A stretch of 64,000 nucleotides of DNA from Haloarcula hispanica ATCC 33960 (GCF_000223905.1 NC_015948.1:2480001-2544000), one strand, 5' to 3'. Shown: positions 53,981 to 63,034, counted from the first letter of the stretch. Notes: generated by a model not told the origin, from the letters alone. Numbers and translations are program-made.

Positions 53981-54100
53981 TCAGTGTACGCTAAGCCCGT
54001 GTGCCTCTCGTGCGTGTTCGAGGAGTTCCTCCGTCGTGTCGAACTCCTCACCGCAACTGCACGTGTGGTACGTCGTCGGGGGTTGCTGGCGTGTCGCCAT
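53981..54100 (-). CDS. 39-residue C2H2 zinc-finger protein
   Basis: A very short gene encoding MATRQQPPTTYHTCSCGEEF followed by a helix. The zinc ligands are Cys14, Cys16, His29 and His34, with the classical C2H2 hydrophobic residues Phe20 and Leu26. Haloarchaea have many such one-domain zinc proteins (DUF7128-like), of unknown function. A strong TATA-like TTATTATA stands about 30 bases before the ATG, supporting real expression as a nearly leaderless mRNA. An 8-base inverted repeat lies just upstream of the box. Confidence 0.78.
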   Translation of the reverse strand: MATRQQPPTTYHTCSCGEEFDTTEELLEHAREAHGLSVH

Positions 54101-54125
54101 GACAACTGAACAATGAGCCCCGAGT

Positions 54126-54176
54126 ATAATAATTGTTTATGCTAGCGTGATAACACTGCCCAGCCGACGTGTTATC
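54126..54176 (-). promoter_or_regulatory. Promoter and inverted repeat of the 39-residue zinc-finger gene
   Basis: TTATTATA (about 54126-54133, minus strand) is the likely TATA box. Behind it, GATAACAC (54149-54156) and GTGTTATC (54169-54176) form a perfect 8-base inverted repeat with a 12-base spacer, the size of a dimeric regulator site. It sits upstream of the box where an activator would bind. The other side of the gap, up to 54342, holds only the unmarked promoter of the beta-CASP gene. Confidence 0.5.
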
Positions 54177-54342
54177 TTCACACAATACCACAACCGGAAA
54201 GACTCCCTTGACAGTTCATAGTCCCTAAGAACCCGGATATCGTCGTGTTCCGGTCCATAGATATTCCGCCTTCCCGGCGGTTGATGGCACGATTCGGTCA
54301 GAACCGACGAACGGAAACGGGCGCGACGCTTCCGTCGGTATA

Positions 54343-55578
54343 ATGGATGTGCAGTTTCTCGGCGGGGCGGGTGAGATCGGCCGGAGCGCCGTCCTCATCG
54401 ACGAGTCGCTGCTGCTGGATTTCGGAATGTTGACCGACTCACCGCCACGGTTTCCGGTGCGGACGCCGTCGCCGGACGCCGTCGTCGTCTCGCACGGCCA
54501 CCTCGACCACGTCGGGACCATCCCGGCGCTGGTGTCGGGCGACGCGCGGCCGCCGATTCACTGGACGCCGCCGACGTACGAACTGGCGATGACGCTCGCA
54601 CGGGACACGCTCAAACTCCACGGCGGGACCGTCAACTGTCCGTTCACCGAGACCAACGTCAGACGGGTCACACAGGTGTCAGAGACCCACGGCTACCGCG
54701 AGTCGTTCGAGGCCGCCGGCTACGAAGTCACGTTCTACAACGCCGGCCACATCCCGGGGAGCGCACACGTCCTCGTCGACGATGGCGACACCCGACTGCT
54801 GTACACGGGTGATTTCCACACCGACGACCAGCGCCTCGTCTCGGGGACGACGGCACGCCCCGACGCGGACGCGATTATCTGTGAGAGCACCTACGCCGAT
54901 GTCGACCACGAACCCAGGGAGACGGTCGAGGAGCGGTTCGTCGAGAGCGTCGAAACGACGCTCTGGGAAGGCGGGACCGTCGTCGTGCCTGCTTTCGCCA
55001 TCGGCCGAACCCAGGAGATGCTGCTCATCTGCGAAGCGCACGACATACCCTGTTACGTGGACGGGATGGGCAAACAGGTGACCGAGATGCTCGGGCAGTA
55101 CCCCGAGTTCGTCCGCGACGCGGACGCGCTCCAGCGGGCGAAATCCCACGCCCGGTTCGTCACTGGGAAGGACGGCCAGCGAAAGCGCATTACCGACCAG
55201 AAGGCGGCCATCGTCACCACCAGCGGGATGCTCTCCGGCGGCCCGGCGATGACGTACATCCCCGAAATCCGCGGGAATCCGATGAACAAGATCACCATGA
55301 CCGGGTATCAGGTCGAGGGGACGCCGGGGCGAGACCTGCTAGAGACGGGGAGCGCCGAGATAGACGGTCGGATTATGCCGGTCAGCGCGCGCGTCGAGCA
55401 GTACGACTTTTCGGCACACGCCGACCGCGACGGGTTGTTTGCGTACCTCGACAGCTACCGTGACACGCCGGTACTCGTGAACCACGGCGACCGCTGTGAG
55501 GCTTTCGCAGCCACGCTCCGGCAGGACGGCTATGACGCGACAGCGCCCGAGCTAGGCGCGACCGTCGATATCCAGTAG
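54343..55578 (+). CDS. Beta-CASP metallo-beta-lactamase nuclease (aCPSF2-like)
   Basis: A 411-residue RNA-processing nuclease. The MBL half has HGHLDH near residue 51, HIPGSAHV, TGDFH (Asp) and the C-terminal HADRDGL His. The beta-CASP insert (about 175-335) has VPAFAIGRTQEMLL and TTSGMLSGGPA. It lacks the KH domains of aCPSF1 and fits aCPSF2/RNase J-like archaeal enzymes, which act as 5'-3' exo- or endoribonucleases. It is transcribed alone. Confidence 0.92.
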   Translation: MDVQFLGGAGEIGRSAVLIDESLLLDFGMLTDSPPRFPVRTPSPDAVVVSHGHLDHVGTIPALVSGDARPPIHWTPPTYELAMTLARDTLKLHGGTVNCPFTETNVRRVTQVSETHGYRESFEAAGYEVTFYNAGHIPGSAHVLVDDGDTRLLYTGDFHTDDQRLVSGTTARPDADAIICESTYADVDHEPRETVEERFVESVETTLWEGGTVVVPAFAIGRTQEMLLICEAHDIPCYVDGMGKQVTEMLGQYPEFVRDADALQRAKSHARFVTGKDGQRKRITDQKAAIVTTSGMLSGGPAMTYIPEIRGNPMNKITMTGYQVEGTPGRDLLETGSAEIDGRIMPVSARVEQYDFSAHADRDGLFAYLDSYRDTPVLVNHGDRCEAFAATLRQDGYDATAPELGATVDIQ

Positions 55579-55606
55579 GCGGTTACGCAGGCGACCTCGG
55601 CCCCGC

Positions 55607-55786
55607 TCAGTCATTCTCGTCCGCGTCTCCGGTGGCTCGCTGTTTCAGCCACTCGTCGAGCAGGTCGCGGATTGCGGCGTCCCGGTTGTCGCGGTGGTCG
55701 GCGAACGCTTTGTCGTCAATCGCGTCGAGCAACTCCTCGTCCAGTTCGACCTCAATCGATTCGAGGTCCAGAAACGCTTCGTCCAT
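55607..55786 (-). CDS. 59-residue ribbon-helix-helix-like protein
   Basis: A short acidic protein. The strand SIEVELDEELLDAID followed by two helices (AFADHRDNRDAAIRDLLDEWL) fits the MetJ/Arc/CopG ribbon-helix-helix layout of small DNA-binding regulators and antitoxins. No toxin-like gene is adjacent, so an antitoxin role is not supported. It is convergent with the beta-CASP gene (28-base gap) and divergent from a membrane-protein gene, with AT-rich sequence upstream (AATATAT near 55820). Confidence 0.72.
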   Translation of the reverse strand: MDEAFLDLESIEVELDEELLDAIDDKAFADHRDNRDAAIRDLLDEWLKQRATGDADEND

Positions 55787-55937
55787 TGATTACGGGGAGT
55801 TGGACGGCCAGAGAAATATATCCTCGTCAGACAACCGTCGGTCAGTCGCGTGACAGCGGCCGCGAAGGCGGAGAGTTCCAGAAGGGTGTCAGGAGACCGC
55901 CATGCTTTGATTACGACTCGCGTCGTATCCACAGTCA

Positions 55938-57173
55938 GTGATGGGCTCGCTACAGTCTCTCATCGGCCCCCACCAGCTCGACGCGCTCGGCGCGTGGGCG
56001 GTAACGGGAATTCTCGTGGGTGGCGTCGGACGGTTCGCGGCCGGTGGCGAATTCGATTGGGCAGTGCTCACGGCACTCCTCGTGGCTATCGCGGTCACAG
56101 TTCCGTTCGCCACGCGGGACCTCGAAACGACGGTGCCCGCGGAGTTGCTCGGACTGGTCGCGGTGCCGGTACTCGTCCGGGCGTTCGGCGGCTTCCCGCA
56201 GGTCACGCCGTTCCTCGTGGTCGCCGGGGTCGCGCTGTTGCTGGCCGTCGAGCTCGATGCGGGCACCTCACTGACGATGACGCCGCGGTTCGCGACGGTG
56301 TTCGTCGTCATCGTGACGATGGCCGTTGCCGGCGTCTGGGCGGTCGGTATCTACGCGACCGACACGCTACTGGGAACCACGTTTCTCGATGGACAGACAG
56401 AGTTGATGTGGGATCTCGTCACTGCGGCGGGTGCCGGTGTCGTCGCCGGCGTCGTGTTCGAACTGTACTTCGAGCGGTCAGCACGCATCGCTCGACTGCG
56501 CGTCTCGGACCCGGATCCCCCGGAAGGTGACCAGTCGGAAGCGTCCCTTCCTGGAAACGGCACGCACCACCGCATCGCTGTCCGGACGCTACAGGCGCTC
56601 CTCGGTCTGATATCCGCATTCGCACTCGTTCGTGGCAACGTGACGCTGTTCGTCAACAGCGGCGGCCCACTGGCGATAACGTTCCTGCCGGCGCTGTTCC
56701 GCCGGGAGTACGGCTACGCGATGGACACCGGCCTCGTCCTGTGGATCACAGTGGCGTCGACGCTGCACGCGGCCGGCGCGTTCGAACTGTACGGAGCGTT
56801 TGGCTGGTACGACAGTCTGGCCCACGCCGTCTCGGCATCGCTCGTGGCCGGCGTGGGATACGCGGTCGCACGAGCAGTCGAACGCCACTCCGGGGCGGTT
56901 GCTTTCAACAGGAAGTTCCGCGCGACCTTCGTCGTTCTGTTCGTCCTCGCAGTGGGCGTCGGCTGGGAGATCCTGGAATTTGCCAGCGGCGGCATCGCGT
57001 CGATTATCGGCGGCGAGGCGGTCCTCGCCCAGTACGGGACGAGCGACATCGTGAACGACCTCGTGTTCAATACGGTCGGCGCACTCGTCGTCGCGGGCTG
57101 GAGCACCGCCCACTTCGAGGGTCTCGCGGCCCGACTCACCGGGCGGGTCGGGCGGCTCACAAGCGGTGATTGA
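55938..57173 (+). CDS. Polytopic membrane protein (DUF2238-like)
   Basis: A 411-residue protein with about ten membrane helices in two halves joined by a polar loop (about 190-215). The second half contains GWYDSLAHAVSASLVAGVGYA and VGVGWEILEFASGG, a His/Glu pattern typical of DUF2238/YjdF-type membrane proteins. No activity is known for the family. The start is ATG 55938 or the ATG immediately after. Followed by a cupin gene on the same strand after 57 bases. Confidence 0.78.
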   Translation: MMGSLQSLIGPHQLDALGAWAVTGILVGGVGRFAAGGEFDWAVLTALLVAIAVTVPFATRDLETTVPAELLGLVAVPVLVRAFGGFPQVTPFLVVAGVALLLAVELDAGTSLTMTPRFATVFVVIVTMAVAGVWAVGIYATDTLLGTTFLDGQTELMWDLVTAAGAGVVAGVVFELYFERSARIARLRVSDPDPPEGDQSEASLPGNGTHHRIAVRTLQALLGLISAFALVRGNVTLFVNSGGPLAITFLPALFRREYGYAMDTGLVLWITVASTLHAAGAFELYGAFGWYDSLAHAVSASLVAGVGYAVARAVERHSGAVAFNRKFRATFVVLFVLAVGVGWEILEFASGGIASIIGGEAVLAQYGTSDIVNDLVFNTVGALVVAGWSTAHFEGLAARLTGRVGRLTSGD

Positions 57174-57230
57174 GTCCCTGACGTCCTCTGTTCCCGAAAG
57201 CGGCTCTACGGTGCAGACGGACCGAAACGT

Positions 57231-57533
57231 ATGGAGCAGGCACATCTCGATTTCGACCGCTACTTCGAGGTCGCAATGGAGACCGACGAGGCACAGGCCG
57301 CGGAGATGACTGTCGAGCCGGGTCGGTCCGTCGGCGGCCCGGAAAACTATCACGAGCACAGCGACCAGTGGCTGTTCGTGGTCAGCGGTACCGGCGTCGT
57401 CACCATCGACGACGACGCCCACCGGGTCGACGCCAGCGACCTCGTCCGCATCGAGGCCGGCGAACGCCACGGTCTCGAAAACGACGGGGACGAGCCACTG
57501 GAGACGGTCAACTTCTACACGCCGCCGCGATAG
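57231..57533 (+). CDS. Single-domain cupin
   Basis: A 100-residue cupin_2 barrel. The first motif is YHEHSDQWLFVVSG (His, His and Glu-like positions for a metal) and the second contains ERHGLENDGDEPL with the last His. Small cupins may be isomerases, dioxygenases or sugar binders; there is no evidence here to choose. It ends five bases before the stop of the convergent lipoprotein gene. Confidence 0.85.
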   Translation: MEQAHLDFDRYFEVAMETDEAQAAEMTVEPGRSVGGPENYHEHSDQWLFVVSGTGVVTIDDDAHRVDASDLVRIEAGERHGLENDGDEPLETVNFYTPPR

Positions 57534-57538
57534 CCGTC

Positions 57539-58324
57539 TCAGGACTCGGTGTCGTCGACCGGAGACAGTTCGTAGCAGGTGCCGTCCCGAAGGACGAAGG
57601 GCACGTCCGATGCGATAAGCGCGCGGGCTGCCTCACCAGTGATAGTCGCCGCCTCATCCGGCCGGAGAGCCGTGTCGAGCGCCTCAGCCTGCGCGTCGGC
57701 GAGCGACAGCGGTTCGAGTGTCACACACCGGGCACTATCCGTCGCCTCGACTGCATACGTGACTTCGGCCGGCTTGTCGCCGTGGACTGCAAGCGAGAAC
57801 ACGTAGTACGAGCCGTTGTGGACGTACACCGAGCTGTTCGGGTCGAAGCCGCCCACGTCGGAGTCGTAGCGATGCTCGCCCGAGTCTATCGCGTCGATGA
57901 CAGCGCGTCGGTCGCTGTCGGGGAGGTCGTCGACCCGTACCGTCGACTCGTTTCCGGGGTCGTCGACTTCGCTCACGCTGTATTTGTTGATGTAGCCGCC
58001 GAATCCGGTCGTTCGCTCCGCGACTGCGTACGTCTCGCCGTCGAACGCGAAACAGCCGAACTCGTGAAACACATGCGCCCACTCGTGGGCTGTCACGTCT
58101 GCCGAGGGGTCACGGATGGCTGTTTTGAGTGCATCGGTCGTCTCGGAAAAGACACCGACAGTCGCCGTTTCGGGCACTGCTGCGGCGTCGATCGGTGACA
58201 ACACTACCGGGGTTGGCGTCGCTGTCGCCGTGGCTTCTTCCGTCGAGGAGTCGTCGCCGAGTCCGGAACAGCCGGTCACGAGCGTACAGGCGATGGTTCC
58301 AAGAACGGTCCTGCGGGAGGGCAC
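57539..58324 (-). CDS. Tat-exported lipoprotein, unknown function
   Basis: A 261-residue protein with twin arginines and a lipobox: MPSRRTVLGTIACTLVTGCS, the lipid-carrying Cys near residue 19. A Thr/Ala/Pro linker is followed by a domain of about 220 residues with a few cysteines and short repeats (VYVHNGSYYVFSLAVHG). It is folded before export, as is usual in haloarchaea, and anchored outside the membrane. No known family recognised. Divergent orientation is absent; the gene upstream (CBS protein) runs the same way. Confidence 0.78.
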   Translation of the reverse strand: MPSRRTVLGTIACTLVTGCSGLGDDSSTEEATATATPTPVVLSPIDAAAVPETATVGVFSETTDALKTAIRDPSADVTAHEWAHVFHEFGCFAFDGETYAVAERTTGFGGYINKYSVSEVDDPGNESTVRVDDLPDSDRRAVIDAIDSGEHRYDSDVGGFDPNSSVYVHNGSYYVFSLAVHGDKPAEVTYAVEATDSARCVTLEPLSLADAQAEALDTALRPDEAATITGEAARALIASDVPFVLRDGTCYELSPVDDTES

Positions 58325-58363
58325 AGTCGCCGATTTCTGGGCGACCGGTAAATGCTTTCAGCG

Positions 58364-59440
58364 TCAGGCGACGCCGGCCTCCGCGTCCATCGGGTCCTGA
58401 ATGTCGCCGACGACCTCTTCGAGCAGGTCCGTGACCGTCACCAGCCCGATGACTTCGCCGTCCTCAAGGACGAATGCGAGTTCCTGACGCTCGGCCTGGA
58501 ACTGGTCGATAGCGTCGCTGACGGTTGTTTCCGGCGACATCGTCATCGGCGGTGAGGCGACGGCTTCGAGGTCGATGCCGTCCAGCAGACCGCCCGACCC
58601 GTCCTGCTCCTCGCGCTCGTCGACGAGCGCGGGGATGTAGACGATGCCGAGGAAGTCTTCGAGCGTCTCGCCGACGAGCGGGTAGCGGGTGTGGGGCGTC
58701 TCGGCGATCCGCTCGGCGTTGGTCGCGTCGTCGTCGGTGGGCGACAGCGCAACGATATCCCCCCGCGGAACCATCACCTCGCTGACTTCGCGGTCGCCGA
58801 CGCGGAACGCGGAGAGAACCTCCTCGCGCCGCTCGTCGGGTACGTCGCCGCGGTCGAGGACGGAGCCGAGTTCGTTGCGTAGTTCGGCGCGGGACTCGAT
58901 GCTCTCGACCTCGGCTTCGAGCCACGCGCCGGACATCTCGACGCCGAACAGTCCCAGCGTCCACTTGGCGACCCCGTCACCGACCGAAATAATCGGCGAG
59001 ATTAGCTTGGCGAAGTAGTACAGCGGGGTCGCACCGTACCGGCAGACGAACTTCGCGCGCTCGACGCCGAGATACGTCGGCGTCTGCTCGCCGTGGGTCA
59101 GGTGGACGAGGTTGATGAGGAGGAACGCGATAGCGCCGCCGATGCCGACCCCGGCCAGTGCCGATGTCTCGAAGTACGGCTCGAAGATGGCCGCGAGCGC
59201 CGGTTCGGCGATGATACCGACGGCGATACTGGAGGCGGTAATGCCGACCTGACAGCTCGTCAGATAGATCTCCAGGTCGTCGGTCATCTCCCAGGCACGC
59301 CGGAGGCCGGGTTCGTCGAACTCGGACTCGTCGTACTGTCTGGCCCGCGTCAGTGCGAACTCGATGGCGACGAAAAAGCCGTTGGCGAGAATCAGGGCGA
59401 TTCCTGCAAGCAGCCTGACCGCGACTTCGACTGGTTGCAT
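58364..59440 (-). CDS. DUF21/CBS-domain membrane protein (CorC/hemolysin family)
   Basis: A 358-residue protein. The DUF21 (CNNM) membrane part (about 1-190, with NGFFVAIEFALTRAR and SCQVGITASSIAVG) is followed by a CBS pair (about 205-350, VMVPRGDIVALS and ETTVSDAIDQFQ) that binds adenine nucleotides. The C-terminal CorC-HlyC domain is missing, as in many archaeal forms. CNNM/CorB relatives export magnesium. ATG 59440 places the first membrane helix at the N-terminus; an earlier start adds a polar tail. Confidence 0.88.
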   Translation of the reverse strand: MQPVEVAVRLLAGIALILANGFFVAIEFALTRARQYDESEFDEPGLRRAWEMTDDLEIYLTSCQVGITASSIAVGIIAEPALAAIFEPYFETSALAGVGIGGAIAFLLINLVHLTHGEQTPTYLGVERAKFVCRYGATPLYYFAKLISPIISVGDGVAKWTLGLFGVEMSGAWLEAEVESIESRAELRNELGSVLDRGDVPDERREEVLSAFRVGDREVSEVMVPRGDIVALSPTDDDATNAERIAETPHTRYPLVGETLEDFLGIVYIPALVDEREEQDGSGGLLDGIDLEAVASPPMTMSPETTVSDAIDQFQAERQELAFVLEDGEVIGLVTVTDLLEEVVGDIQDPMDAEAGVA

Positions 59441-59523
59441 GTGCCGGCGGGGTTCACGTTCCGGCGGTGAAAAAGTGGGGATTGTAGTCTCCACTCACGC
59501 CGCGGCAGCACTGTCGGCCGTTC

Positions 59524-60465
59524 TCAGGGGCGTTCGAAGTCGTACTTGACGCCAGTGAGGTCGGTCGAGACCGCCCAGAGCCGCTCGGCGGTCTCCTCGT
59601 CACGCGAGGTCTCGTTCGACTGCTGGAATTCTGGCGCGCCGCGCATATCGAACAGCCCGCCGGGACCGACGTACTCGCCGCCGATGACGTCGTCGGCGGT
59701 GGCGGCGTACAGCATCGGGAGCGCGCCCTGTTCGGCAGATTGCGCGAAAACGGCGTTGGCGACGCCCATGGCCGCGGTTCGCAGCGTCGACCCCATCTCC
59801 CGCGGCCCGCGGAACTGGAGGTCGGTGTCGGCGTAGCCGGGGTGGCAGGCGACGCTTATCACGTCGTCCCAGCCGTGGTTGCCCAGACGACGCTGGAGTT
59901 CGTAGGCGAAGAGGAGGTTTGCGAGCTTGCTCTGGCCGTAGGCTGACCACTTCCCGTAGGAGCGCTCGCGCTGGAGGTCGTCGAAGTCGATTTCGCCCAT
60001 CTCGTGGGCGCCACTCGACTGCGTGACAATCCGGGATTCGCCGTCGGCGGCCCGGAGCAGGTCGAGCAGGTGTCCGGTCAGGGCGAAATGGCCCAGGTGG
60101 TTGACGCCGAACTGCGTCTCGAAGCCATCGGCCGTCTCGCTCCGGGGAATCGCCATGACACCGGCGTTGTTACAGAGAATGTCGACGGCGTCGTAGTCGT
60201 CCCGGAGGCCGTCGGCGAACGCCGCGACGTTCGACAGGTCGGCCAGGTCACACTCCCGGACGTCGAGCGTCGCGTTCGGAACGGCTTCGCGAATTTCCGT
60301 GGCGGCCGATTCACCGCGTTCGACGCTCCGGCAGGCCATCACCACCGTTGCACCCCTGCGAGCGAACGCCTTCGAGCCTTCGAGTCCCAGTCCGCTGTTC
60401 GCACCAGTCACGACCACAGTTCGGTCCCTCAGCGGGGGCATATCTTCGATAGTCCAGCCTGTCAT
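59524..60465 (-). CDS. Short-chain dehydrogenase/reductase (retinol dehydrogenase-like)
   Basis: A 313-residue SDR. The NAD(P) motif is TGANSGLG near residue 20, ACRSVERG suggests NADP preference by its Arg, NNAG is near residue 98, and the catalytic YGQSK near residue 176 follows the Ser in TQSSG. The overall layout is that of retinol dehydrogenase/WWOX-like SDRs. The substrate is not determined; similarity to retinol dehydrogenases is suggestive next to a retinal-producing pathway but is not evidence for it. Confidence 0.9.
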   Translation of the reverse strand: MTGWTIEDMPPLRDRTVVVTGANSGLGLEGSKAFARRGATVVMACRSVERGESAATEIREAVPNATLDVRECDLADLSNVAAFADGLRDDYDAVDILCNNAGVMAIPRSETADGFETQFGVNHLGHFALTGHLLDLLRAADGESRIVTQSSGAHEMGEIDFDDLQRERSYGKWSAYGQSKLANLLFAYELQRRLGNHGWDDVISVACHPGYADTDLQFRGPREMGSTLRTAAMGVANAVFAQSAEQGALPMLYAATADDVIGGEYVGPGGLFDMRGAPEFQQSNETSRDEETAERLWAVSTDLTGVKYDFERP

Positions 60466-60550
60466 TGACGCAGATACGGGCGCGAGACACTGAAACCCAT
60501 CGCCGGCAAGAGAGTGAGAGTCTTATGCCGTCGCCCCCGTGTTTCCAGTA

Positions 60551-60805
60551 ATGAGCGACGTGCCGGTCACCGTCTACACGCGGGAGGACTGTCATCTCTG
60601 TGAAGAGGCCATCGAGACAATCGAGCGGGTCGCCGAGGACGAGGGGGTCGCCATCGAACTGGACCTCATCGACGTCGACGAGGACCCCGACCTCCGCGAC
60701 GAGTACGGCGAGCGCGTTCCATACGTCTTCGTCGACGGGTCGCCGGCATTCAAGTACCACGTCGTCGAGGGAGAGTTGCGCGAGAAACTGCAGCAGTCGG
60801 CGTAA
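60551..60805 (+). CDS. Glutaredoxin-like protein
   Basis: An 84-residue thioredoxin-fold protein with the redox motif CHLC at the start of helix 1 (VTVYTREDCHLCEEAIETIE), VPYVF with the cis-Pro, and a short last helix. It belongs to the DUF836/glutaredoxin-like group. Haloarchaea lack glutathione, so the natural partner is probably gamma-glutamylcysteine or thioredoxin reductase (inference). A CTTATG box about 27 bases before the ATG suggests a leaderless mRNA. Confidence 0.9.
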   Translation: MSDVPVTVYTREDCHLCEEAIETIERVAEDEGVAIELDLIDVDEDPDLRDEYGERVPYVFVDGSPAFKYHVVEGELREKLQQSA

Positions 60806-60911
60806 CCGCAGGGCATCGGACCCACCAGAGCCGTTCGCTGTCGGGACCGGGTCGGCGCTATTGGGCAAGTACCAGTGCTGTTTATTGTTTCTCGAGGAGA
60901 ATACGTCGGCG

Positions 60912-61208
60912 ATGCCCTCCAGTATCAGCGAGAGAATCTTTACTGAGCCGTCCGGACGCCCCATTACACTCGTCCACGCTGCCGGTGCACTCATCTTCGC
61001 CGGCCTGTATCTCTACGGCTGGGTCGTCGAAGGAACCCCGGCTGCTTGGTTGCTCGCCATGGTAATCGGGACCGGATTAGCCGGCACTGCGGAAGCGCTT
61101 CCGAAGAGCCGACACCAAGCGGCCGGTATCCTCCGCTCCGTCGCGATTCTCGTGTTCCTCAGTCTCGTCGTTGCGTCCATCGTTGCACCCGAGTTCATCG
61201 TTGGCTGA
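60912..61208 (+). CDS. Small membrane protein, unknown function
   Basis: A 98-residue protein with three hydrophobic helices (about 20-38, 44-62 and 70-92), beginning MPSSISERIFTEPSGRPITL. The frame is open upstream through the glutaredoxin gene region, but ATG 60912, after an AT-rich stretch (TTATTGTTTCTCGAG at 60881), gives a compact protein. No family recognised. Confidence 0.68.
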   Translation: MPSSISERIFTEPSGRPITLVHAAGALIFAGLYLYGWVVEGTPAAWLLAMVIGTGLAGTAEALPKSRHQAAGILRSVAILVFLSLVVASIVAPEFIVG

Positions 61209-61292
61209 CCGCTGTACTGTGTCGGGAGTGTATCCTCCCCTTTCGCTGGGCCACTTCAGGAGTGTGCGCACAGTCGCCGACGGACGCCGGTG

Positions 61293-61928
61293 CTACTGAC
61301 CGCGTTCGACCGCGTGTTTCAGCGCTTCAGCGGCCGCCGCCGGGTCGTCGGCCTGCGTAATTTCGGTGATAACAGCCACACCATCGGCCCCGGCTTCGAC
61401 GACCTCGGTGGCGTTCTCGGTCGTGATTCCGCCGATACCGACGAAGGGAATGTCCACTGCGTCGGCGATGGCGGCGACGCGGTCGGTGCCGATGGCGTAC
61501 TCGTCGTCGTCGATGTCGTCTTTCGATCCGGTGGCAAACACCGCGCCGACGCCGAGGTAGTCCGCGCCGGCGGCCGCGGCCGCTTCGGCGTCTGCGACAG
61601 TCGAAACGGAGCGGCCGATGAGCGCGTCCTCACCCAGAAGTTCCCGTGCAACGGGAACCGGAAGGTCGTCGTCGCCGAGGTGGACCCCGTCGGCGTCGAG
61701 GGCCTGTGCGATGTCCACGCGGTCGTTAACGACGAACGTGACGCCGGCCTCGCGGGTCAGCGCTCGCAGTTCCCGACCGAGTTCGTAGCGTTCGCGCGCG
61801 GTTCGGTCCTTCTCGCGGAGCTGGACGACGCCGACGCCGCCGTCAATCGCGTCCGCGACGATGTCGGCGGTTGTCCGGCCCGCCGAGAGCGACGCCTGCG
61901 TGACGAGGTACACGTCCCAGTCGACCAT
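61293..61928 (-). CDS. thiE: Thiamine-phosphate synthase
   Basis: Joins the pyrimidine diphosphate and thiazole phosphate to make thiamine phosphate. The 211-residue TIM barrel has VQLREKDRTARE (pyrimidine site), VNDRVDIAQALDADGVHLGDDDLP, GRSVSTVADAEAA, YLGVGAVFATGSK and the phosphate loop VGIGGIT. The length is standard. It is a stand-alone ThiE, not a ThiDN fusion. Its start is ATG 61928, with about 42 bases to the neighbouring gene end. Confidence 0.95.
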   Translation of the reverse strand: MVDWDVYLVTQASLSAGRTTADIVADAIDGGVGVVQLREKDRTARERYELGRELRALTREAGVTFVVNDRVDIAQALDADGVHLGDDDLPVPVARELLGEDALIGRSVSTVADAEAAAAAGADYLGVGAVFATGSKDDIDDDEYAIGTDRVAAIADAVDIPFVGIGGITTENATEVVEAGADGVAVITEITQADDPAAAAEALKHAVERGQ

Positions 61929-61970
61929 AGCGGGTCTCCGGACCGACGGGTCTTGTGTGCTGTGCGTTCG

Positions 61971-63032
61971 TCAGGACTCCGTTTCGGCTGTCGAACTCGG
62001 TGCGTTTGCCTCGTCAGTGCCGGCGTTGTCAGCCGTGAGCGCCCCGTCGCGGACGGCCATTCGGAGGCCGAACTCGGCGATGTTGCCGCCGTGTTCAGCC
62101 GTTCTGGAGAGACTATCGAGGGCGCGCGTGAGCCGGTAGTCGGCGTCGCCAGATTCGAACAGCTGTCGGTCGAGGTCGGTTATCCGCTGGCGGACGGCCC
62201 GGCGCGTGGCCAGCGTCTGTCGAGCGGTAGCGACGCAGGCGTCACCGATGATGACGCGGACAGCGTCTTCGACGACGGTTCGGACCTCCTGAGCGATACC
62301 TTCGAGGGCTGTGACGATGGTCCGCCCTGGCTGGCCGTCGAGCTGGTCGGCGACGGTCCCGATTCGCTCGGCGTGGTCGGCCACGCGTTCGAGTTCGTTG
62401 GCGGTCGCCCAGAGGCTGAACAGTTCGGGGCGGGTCAGCCCGAGCGCGTCGATTTCGTCGAGCCGTGCCAGTCCCCGCTCGAAGTAGCGGTCGATCATGG
62501 CGTGCAGCCGGTCGGCCTGCTCGTCTCGGTCGGCCCATCGGTCGCTGGTCGTCCCGGTCGTGAGCGCGGCCATCGCATCCCGGTGCATCGACAGGGCGAC
62601 GAACTGGAGCTGGCGGACCGACTGCCTGACCGACACCTCGCCGGCGTCGAGCAACGTCTGGGCCGTGACTTGTGTCTCGGTTTCCTCGGCGACGGTCACG
62701 CCGGTCAGGTTCCGAGTGACACGTTCGATGGCCCGGAGTTGTTCGTCGGTGTAGCCATCAGGGACTTCGAGGACGACTGATTCGACGCCGGCGGCGTAGG
62801 CTGCCCGGAGTAACTGTTCTATCTCGGCCGGGTCGTCGGTCCCGGCTTCGAGTTCGACGCGGTTCCGCGCCGTCGTCTGGGACTCGGGGGTCTGAATCAC
62901 CAGCAGGCCGTCGATGTGTGTGTGGAGGTTCACCGTCGTCCCGGCCGTGCAGTTCTCCGATTCGGCCCACTCTTTCGGCAGTGAAACGGTGTACGTGCCG
63001 CCACCGACGGTCTGTATCTTTCGTGTTTCCAT
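61971..63032 (-). CDS. AbrB-PhoU fusion phosphate regulator
   Basis: A 353-residue protein. An N-terminal SpoVT/AbrB swapped-hairpin DNA-binding domain (1-45, METRKIQTVGGGTYTVSLPKEW) is joined to a PhoU-type helical domain (about 115-330, with Glu/Asp-rich metal motifs such as ANELERVADHAERIG). It probably couples phosphate transport status to transcription of the pst genes. This fusion is common in haloarchaea. It begins two bases after the stop of phoU, so the operon order is pstB-phoU-this gene. Confidence 0.93.
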   Translation of the reverse strand: METRKIQTVGGGTYTVSLPKEWAESENCTAGTTVNLHTHIDGLLVIQTPESQTTARNRVELEAGTDDPAEIEQLLRAAYAAGVESVVLEVPDGYTDEQLRAIERVTRNLTGVTVAEETETQVTAQTLLDAGEVSVRQSVRQLQFVALSMHRDAMAALTTGTTSDRWADRDEQADRLHAMIDRYFERGLARLDEIDALGLTRPELFSLWATANELERVADHAERIGTVADQLDGQPGRTIVTALEGIAQEVRTVVEDAVRVIIGDACVATARQTLATRRAVRQRITDLDRQLFESGDADYRLTRALDSLSRTAEHGGNIAEFGLRMAVRDGALTADNAGTDEANAPSSTAETES

Positions 63033-63034
63033 GC

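Noticed and set aside
61290-62780. A 496-codon plus-strand frame over thiE and the AbrB-PhoU gene
   Set aside because: Both minus-strand genes are complete members of known families; the plus frame shows no motif.
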